Part shown: piece by piece, positions 58,110 through 64,000 of the stretch
Position numbering within the stretch: position 1 is the first letter of the stretch
Layout of the letters: each line of letters opens with the position of its first letter
Source: Poa pratensis
Taxonomy: Eukaryota > Streptophyta > Magnoliopsida > Poales > Poaceae
Assembly (NCBI GenBank): GCA_947311845.1
Contig: CAMZMU010000117.1
Coordinates: 72,573,444 to 72,637,443 of the forward strand
Direction of reading: 5' to 3'
DNA length: 64,000 bases
Program-made: the position numbers and the translations under genes
The notes under the pieces: model-generated
Seen by the model: only the letters and a program-made list of their open reading frames with translations
What the model was told of the DNA's origin: nothing
Database searches by the model: none

Positions 58110-59338
58110 ATTCAAGCTACTTCCTTGATACTATGCTACCTATCCGTCTGTGTACCCATCGTCTATGCGTGAGCTTATGCCTGTTTTAGTACCTAAATGG
58201 GATCCACATCCATGTAATCAATGATACGATGTCTTCGATTGTTCGATATTAATCTTGTGATTCCATAATTATCGACAGAGTTTATTTACAATAGCCTGTC
58301 TCCACTCTCCAACAGTGTTACTAGAAGAACCTCTCGGGCATTGAACAAAAGAAATTTGAGCCGTGCTCTGTTCCATCTTTATTTGGGGAAAAGGTAACAA
58401 ATCTGGAATGCCATTGCAGCGCTCTCTTAGACATTTGCTCAAACACCTGGTGGGCTGGAACCGAACCATCACAAGAATACATATTGATATTTCTAATTGC
58501 TGGTTGAGCCGAAGTAACAGAAAGGAGGATGGTTGGTGTGGGTACGTGTGAGCTATGAGCGCTAGTATTAAGAATTGCGAGATGGAGCAGAGAGGATAAT
58601 ACAAACCTGGATGGTCGGGGAATTTGGAGCGGAACTACCCCGAGGTCATGGTGGAGCTGCGGCTGCCACATACGGTGTTCGACGGATATCCTCCATGCCT
58701 AGTAGCGGAGATCCCCTACCGATATCTCCGATGATGACAATTTCTAGCATGAGAACGTGGCCGGCCGGGAGGCGGAGAGGAGATCGATGGCGGGGGTGCA
58801 GGCGCGTTCTGTTGCGTTCTGCCCTCTTTCCCGCTAATAGCCCGTCATAGCATTTTTTTTTAAAAGTAGCCCGTCATAGCATATTTGTTGGGGAGTCGAT
58901 GCTAAATTTTAATACTTTTGTTTGATATGTTGCTATTGGCGAAATAGTATGCTACTGTATATCGCTCTATTCGTTTTCAACCGAGCCGAATTTACCAGGT
59001 TACTTCCTTTTTGTTACTTCTTTTTGTTGGTGATGAACTGAAATCTGCTCGTTTATCTTGAATCGGAGGATAACATCGCTAATGCTGATAATTCTTTATT
59101 AGTAATTTATGAATGTTATTGACCCGTGGGATGTTAATGTTAGAATCTCAATAATTGAGAATTTTTTGTATATAGTTATGCATATAATGTTATGATATTT
59201 TTATACTATATCTCATTCATCTTATTGAAATTCCTTATTTTTGAGTTATATCTGTTTTTTAAAAGCTATATGAAATATAACACACTAAAACATGTATATC
59301 ATCTTTACGAGACCGTCGCTATTTCTCTTAACATGCTA
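58110..59338. other. CRK 3' UTR and downstream spacer
   Basis: The minus strand is open at 58321-58671 (QVFEQMSKRALQWHS resembles a PPR repeat end), but I cannot support a gene. A retroposition scar lies at 58838-58882. Confidence 0.35.
58838..58882. repeat. 16 bp target duplication around a 13 bp poly(T) insert
   Basis: TAGCCCGTCATAGCAT is at 58838-58853 and 58867-58882. Between them is an eight-T run plus AAAAG. This is the same kind of scar as at 19125. Confidence 0.6.
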
Positions 59339-59470
59339 CTCCCTCCGTATGAAAATATAAGATGTTTTAGCATTCTGGACCCATATGTATCTAGAAATGT
59401 TCATGTGCAAGATTCAGTCTAGATACATGTGGGTCGAGAAAAAACATCTTATATTTTGAGACGGAGGGAG
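59339..59470. mobile_element. Stowaway MITE
   Basis: Ends CTCCCTCCGTATGAAAATAT and ATATTTTGAGACGGAGGGAG with TA flanks (59337-59338, 59471-59472). Confidence 0.9.
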
Positions 59471-59472
59471 TA

Positions 59473-61121
59473 TTTTTTTTACCTTGATTTTCTCTAAGTA
59501 GGTCCTGATGCGTAGTGCGGAATATTTCCCGTTCTAGGTAATTGCCAATCACGCATGTGACTAAGGATTTAGTTTAATTCTGGATGATTGATTAAATCAA
59601 AATGACTAATCTAGTGGTGCTAATTGGTGGGTGTATGTTTAGTGGGATGCATTTAAGCAAACATTACATGACAGAGATATCTAACTAGTCTTCAGTGATT
59701 ATAAAATAATGTCTAAAAAAAAGAGCAAATAGATCATCAAACTCTTTCTTTTCCATGATACATGCTGCACTTTTCTGAATGCGGCCCTATAAAAATTATG
59801 TAGATACCAAACCATGAACCTATAAATACCAACTAGAGTGAGTTTAAATTTGAACCGCAATGCCAAGGCTACGCACACGATGTACCCATTAAAAAAAAGA
59901 CCTCGGCATTAAAATAATCAACCAACCTTGACAAGAGTATCAACACGAGTATTTCCAAATCACTATTGTCGAGGACATAGCAGTCATGACAAATATTGCA
60001 TGGACAATGCTCCTGGCGGCAACATAAGAAAAAAATCCAAGCTGACAAAGACAGGTCAAAAGGACCGAAATTTAATTTTCCAATACCACTGTTAGCATTG
60101 GAAAGGAGATATTCGAAGGAAGTGCCGTAAAATCACTTATCTTAGACTATACCATCTCCATTGACATGGAGGGCAAAAATAAGACTACAACCAAAACCCT
60201 AACCTAATCTATTAAAAACAGACTAATCTATTAAAAACGCTACATTTATTAAAAATCCACTCATAAATTAGGTTCCCATCTTCCCGACACCAACGAGACT
60301 GACCGCAAGAGGAGGGGAAACAGACGTGTGGAGGAGGGGGAGGTGTGGAGGTGGAGGCGGAAGTTAGGTTTTCTTGGAGAGAGGCGACGGCTTCTTAATA
60401 GTAGTGGAGATAGAGGAAGTACAGATCAAGGTGGCCGGAACATATTATTGCGGCACTATTAAACAGTTCAAACAATACCAGCAAATAAACCTGTATTTGT
60501 GAGAAAAAGGAAATAGGACTCCGGGATTAGCTCCTTGAATTACCCATTCCGCAAATCGCCGGGTCTCCGTCCTTATATATAGATCAAACATCGATATAGT
60601 GATCGTTAGATGCAATCTTGCAATACGCACGAGATCACCGAATTGTCTCAGCGGCCGTCGATATTGCGATCGTTAGAAGCAACAACACATACGAAAAGGA
60701 AATCACGAAATTGTCACAATCTCGAGAGGGATACCTAGCTTGTTCTACTTCTTGCCTGTCTGCTAGCCGGGCTTATAGCTCCTATGCGACGTTTTTTCGG
60801 CGAATTGGAAGCAGAGCGACGTCTTTGGAGAGAATAGCTCTCGTGCGACGGATCTGAGCGCGCAAATAGCCCACGACCAACATGGCCCTTAAACGCGTCT
60901 GATGTGCTCGTTAGCTGTTAGGTTTGGGGGTGCCTGCTAAGTTTGGGAGCGTCAGACCCACCACTTATCCACGTAAGCGTGGGACCCACCACTTATCCAC
61001 TCACCGCGTGGGATCCACCTCATCGTAGCTAGACAAGTACCGCGTCCGTGCCCGCCCGCCCGCCGCCGCCCATTGCTTCCCCTTTCCCCGCATCTCTCTC
61101 TTCTCCGGCGACGAAGCGCGG
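59473..61121. other. Intergenic; short duplications before the GRF gene
   Basis: No gene. Two imperfect copies of about 60 bp (about 60590-60645 and 60655-60718) share TCGATAT-G-GATCGTTAGA and ATCAC-GAATTGTC words. Two tandem copies of a unit of about 30 bp (GTGGGACCCACCACTTATCC) lie at 60948-61018, directly upstream of the GRF gene. Confidence 0.45.
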
Positions 61122-61778
61122 ATGTCTAGCTCCTCCGCCGCGCAGTCAAAATGGCCACGGTATGGTGTAGTGCCGCTGACACGGTGCCCTGACTGCCCAC
61201 GCCCGGAGCCTCTCAAGCGTTGGGTCAGTAAGACTGACGACAATGGCAATCTTGGGCGCGAGTTTGTCAAATGCTTGAGCAAGATGCATGCCGGAAGGGA
61301 TGGAAAGGTTAGATCTCAGTTCTTTCGCAGCCGTTTGCTTTGATTTCACCACAATTTGTTTTTTCTCGTCGAATTTGGGAAATTTTGAATTTAGGGTTCA
61401 TGTTGTTGTTTTCAGATCCTGAAGAAATGTGGCTATTTCGAGTGGATGGATGCATATTTAGAGAGGCTTAAATTTGAGGGCTACATTGATTCGAACGGGG
61501 CCGCAACCTGGGAGCTCAATTTGGGGTTGCCGCCGGTGGGCGTGGAGATCTTGGGAAGCTCGGACATAGGTGCGCCCGGTACTAACAGAGAGGTGACGAG
61601 GAATGCGCGCAATGGTGAACTGCCCTCGGAGTCTGAACTGAACCAGGAACTGAAGAAGATCAAGAAACATCTAAAGCAGATGATTGATTTGCAGAAGCAG
61701 GCAAATATGATGGCAGGTGGATTTTATTGTTGTATCGTTGTTCTGTTTTTCTTTTACTTGTTGTGTATCCGTCGTTAG
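61122..61778 (+). CDS. GRF-type zinc-finger protein with C-terminal membrane helix (2 exons, 182 aa)
   Basis: Exons 61122-61307 and 61416-61778. The zf-GRF domain covers about residues 20-75: TRCPDCPRPEPLKRWVS gives the first cysteines, then GREFVKC and the exon-junction KKCGYFEWMDAYLER. Residues about 130-155 are a Glu/Lys-rich coiled coil (LNQELKKIKKHLKQMIDLQK). The last 25 residues form a hydrophobic helix (GGFYCCIVVLFFFYLLC) ending in IRR. GRF zinc fingers bind single-stranded nucleic acid; plant proteins of this short GRF + coiled coil + tail-anchor type are numerous in Triticeae and their job is not known. Intact. Confidence 0.75.
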
Positions 61779-62264
61779 GGCAGAGGACGCGATCTGTGCG
61801 CCATGCCAAGTTCGTGTAACTTAATCGAATCGAAGCAGCAATTTGGGAAGTTTGTGAATTTGTTCATACAGTTTGTGTTCTTCAGTTAACAGTTCAGATA
61901 GTTAAGTTCGGTCGACAGTTCTGTTTTCAGTAGAAAAAAAACGTTCTGGGCTGCCAGATTAGATGTTGTGCCGTGAGAAAACAGCCCAACAGTTCATACC
62001 AATGTTTTGTTTTTCAGTAAAAAAAACTTTCTAGGCTGACGAATAGATGATGGGCCTTGAGAAACTAACCAGATCCAAAAAGAAAAAAGCCCACCCCCGT
62101 GTGGGCACTTTTTTGTATAGCATAGAGGCACACATGTTTAGGAAAAAATGCTTGGATTATTCCTGTAAAATAAAATTTTGCGTAGAGGCACACATAGAGG
62201 CAAATGCATATATATTTACTTGTTTTAGCTTGTTGTAACTAGGCAAACATAGAGGCAAACTTAT
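61779..62264. other. Spacer after the GRF gene
   Basis: 3' UTR-like, then AT-rich DNA with GAGGCACACAT/GAGGCAAA words repeated (62126-62245). No gene. Confidence 0.35.
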
Positions 62265-62268
62265 TTAC

Positions 62269-62754
62269 TTGTTTTCGCTTGTTGTGAACTTCGATGCAGC
62301 CTTCAGCCAGGAGTCGAAAAGGGCATCTATGGGCATGATTATCGGAGACCACTCAGCAAAGGTGATCTGCTCAGTGACCCACCGTTTGCCGGATTGCGAG
62401 GACGCCGAAGAAGCTGAAGCCAGAGCTTTGTTGCTTGGTCTCCAGGAGTGCCTGAAGTCTGGTATTCGGCCGTCCGTGGTCGAAACTGATTGTGCTGCGG
62501 TGTTCACCGCTGTTAATGCTGCGAATAGAAACCTGTCAAAACTCTGCTTCATTTACAGGGAGATTGACAGGCTGAAAAATTCTGTTGCTGCTTTCAGTAT
62601 GTCGCTGGTTAATAGAAATTGTAATAGGGTAGCTCATGAGCTAGCTAAGCTGAATTGGATGGAAGGAACTGATGGTTTTTGGTTTGATTCTGTTCCAAAC
62701 CAAATCAGCCCTTTTATCAATGTCAATTGTAATAGGTTATTGAGTAATTGAAAA
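62269..62754 (+). mobile_element. LINE remnant: RNase H-like (RVT_3) domain
   Basis: An open frame of about 160 codons with NFDAAFSQESKRASMGMII, EAEARALLLGLQECL, VVETDCAAVFTAV and NRNCNRVAHELAKL. These are the strand/helix blocks of the RNase H-like domain at the C-terminus of plant LINE ORF2. No reverse transcriptase upstream. It is open to its stop, so either recent or domesticated; remnant is more likely. Confidence 0.7.
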
Positions 62755-63280
62755 ACCCTTAAAAATCAAAAAAATAAAAATTGCTTCGGCAAAAAGGTAG
62801 CACATGTTTTACTTGTTTCCCTTGTATTAGCCTTTGAATTTTGTTACTTGCATGGCAAAAGGCAAAAATCACATATTTTGACCTTTCAAAAAAAAAATAT
62901 TTCTGTTTCTTACATGGCTCATGCAAAAAAATATTTTTAACGAAACAAACATATTAGGACCAACAATACATTTTGTTAGACAACATAGTAGCACTAACAG
63001 CATCACACATATAACTTGTGCCCTCTTACAACTTACGAACCTTACACGATGACTAGCATCGACTCAACACATAGATATATAGCCCGATATATAGGGGCAT
63101 CATCTTACATGGAAATAAACTAAAGAGGGGCATATATGCCCAAGCAAGCGACAAACCGAAACAAACATGGAAATAAACTACATGGAAATAAACAAACCGA
63201 AACAAACATGGCAAACAAACATATAACAGCTCCTCCTTAACTCCTCCTTGACTTTTCCTTGGCTCCTCCCTCGGGGTGGC
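62755..63280. other. Spacer / 3' region of the minus-strand gene, with small tandem repeats
   Basis: Between 63107 and 63222 ACATGGAAATAAAC occurs three times and AAACCGAAACAAACATGG twice. No coding seen. Confidence 0.45.
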
Positions 63281-63691
63281 TCACTCGTCGTCCTCCATGT
63301 TGTAGGGGAGGGTGTGAATGTTGCCGTGGTAGCGGAAGATGTCGCTGAAGTTCGTGTAGATGTTGAAGTTCGTGAATGCGATGAACTCGCACCCATACCA
63401 CCACACCTGCCCGAGGAGGTGGTAAGCGTCGAAGTTGTTGGTGAAGGTTATGTAGTAGCCGATGACGAGACCGTTGTTGCCGTCATGGAACTCCTCGAGC
63501 CGGAACATGCGCGGCGAGCCCGGAGGGAGGTGGCGGTAGCCGCACGAGAGGAAGAAGTGCGCCCAATCCCTTGCGCCCCTCCACCTCGAGAAGGCCCACA
63601 CGCGCAGCTGGTTCTCAACGAGGACACCGGGCGGATACCGCATTTCCGGCACGGTGGCAGGGCGTTGGAAGCTCGGGCCGTTGAACTGCAT
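63281..63691 (-). CDS. Unidentified intact single-exon protein, 136 aa
   Basis: The ATG (63689-63691 on the plus strand as CAT) follows a GCCACC context and a CT-rich leader. A TATA box CTTTATAAGG lies at 63767-63775, about 80 bp upstream. The frame runs uninterrupted to TGA at 63281 and ends in an acidic MEDDE. It is rich in aromatic residues: VWAFSRWRGARDWAHFFLSC, GYYITFTNNFDAYHLLGQVW, FTNFNIYTNFSDIFRYHGNI. There is no signal peptide and no long hydrophobic helix. I know no family; the mix of W/F/Y and basic and acidic patches suggests a small folded protein. Good promoter, start context and open frame support a real gene. Confidence 0.6.
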   Translation of the reverse strand: MQFNGPSFQRPATVPEMRYPPGVLVENQLRVWAFSRWRGARDWAHFFLSCGYRHLPPGSPRMFRLEEFHDGNNGLVIGYYITFTNNFDAYHLLGQVWWYGCEFIAFTNFNIYTNFSDIFRYHGNIHTLPYNMEDDE

Positions 63692-63759
63692 GGTGGCTAG
63701 GGTTTGAGAGAAGAGGAAGGATGCGGCTTGAGAGATGAGTGTGAGAGAAGAGGAAGAAG

Positions 63760-63780
63760 AGGGGCCCTTATAAAGCCGTG
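63760..63780 (-). promoter_or_regulatory. TATA box of the 136 aa gene
   Basis: Minus-strand CTTTATAAGG at 63767-63775 with a CT-rich leader (CTCTTCTTCCTCTTCTCTC) between it and the start codon. Confidence 0.6.
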
Positions 63781-63799
63781 GTGTGAGAGGAGAGGAAGC

Positions 63800-64000
63800 A
63801 GCGGTGGCATTTTCCCTCCGTCGACGTGGCAGTTATTGAATTGAGTGGGAGAGCATCCAAAGCGCCATTTGACTTGGAGAAGATGAAGGAGACGAGCGGC
63901 GCGACGGGCGGACGCCGTTCAGACTACAACGCGGGGCTGCATCGATGCGACGCGGGCTCCGTGCCTCTTTCAGACTGCATCGCTGCTAATAGCGTAGATG
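63800..64000. other. Upstream region of the 136 aa gene, window end
   Basis: GC-rich, no gene recognised. Confidence 0.3.

Noticed and set aside
58321..58671. Possible PPR protein fragment on the minus strand
   Set aside because: Only one repeat-like phrase (QVFEQMSKR); no array of PPR motifs in any frame.
1..64000. CRISPR arrays, bacterial operons, rRNA or tRNA genes
   Set aside because: No spaced identical repeats or RNA gene signatures; gene structure is plant nuclear. The tRNA-like part at 33736 belongs to a SINE.

Overview
The window is nuclear DNA from a grass of the wheat tribe (Triticeae: wheat, Aegilops or a close relative). I base this on intron-rich plant genes with GT..AG introns, many Stowaway MITEs (CTCCCTCCG ends, TA target duplications), a copia LTR that starts (minus strand) TGTTGGAGATATGCCC, an Au-type SINE with a perfect target duplication, LINE fragments, and a nearly intact 14.6 kb Tat-lineage gypsy element. 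Coordinates come from manual counting and splice-site reading.

Layout: 1-180 is a LINE 3' end. 267-4467 is a PIF/Harbinger DNA transposon split by a copia element (446 to about 3060). 4638-14608 is a 30-exon chloroplast SecA2 gene. Its exons are excellent except for a frameshift in exon 1 and an in-frame TAG in exon 5, and its largest intron holds a foldback MULE-type element. 15.1-23.4 kb is intergenic: MITEs, LINE remnants, a degenerate gypsy fragment and an 883 bp retroposon with a 14 bp target duplication. 23556-27306 is an intact PAD4 immune-regulator gene of 4 exons, followed by a solo LTR and a minus-strand F-box/DUF295 gene (28350-29519).

30.3-33.3 kb is a rearranged area. It holds an RNase H-domain LINE fragment between two copies of one flank, and three copies (two direct, one inverted) of the promoter-proximal part of an unknown gene; two of these form a hairpin with arms of about 315 bp. 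33.7-34.8 kb has an Au SINE and a second retroposon. 34966-49611 is the gypsy element, minus-oriented, with dual RNase H and a separate plus-strand antisense gene that has its own TATA box. It sits in another DNA transposon fragment (34.8-35.0 and 49.6-50.2 kb).

52231-58109 is a cysteine-rich receptor-like kinase (5 exons, one-base deletion in exon 1). 61122-61778 is a two-exon GRF zinc-finger protein with a C-terminal membrane helix. 62269-62751 is a LINE RNase H remnant, and 63281-63691 (minus) is an intact single-exon gene of 136 codons that I do not recognise.

Functionally the host genes are independent: plastid protein translocation (SECA2), basal and TNL/lipid-linked immunity (PAD4), SCF ubiquitin ligation (F-box), and cell-surface signalling (CRK). 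PAD4 and the CRK are both immunity-type genes within 35 kb, but nothing in the sequence links them directly.
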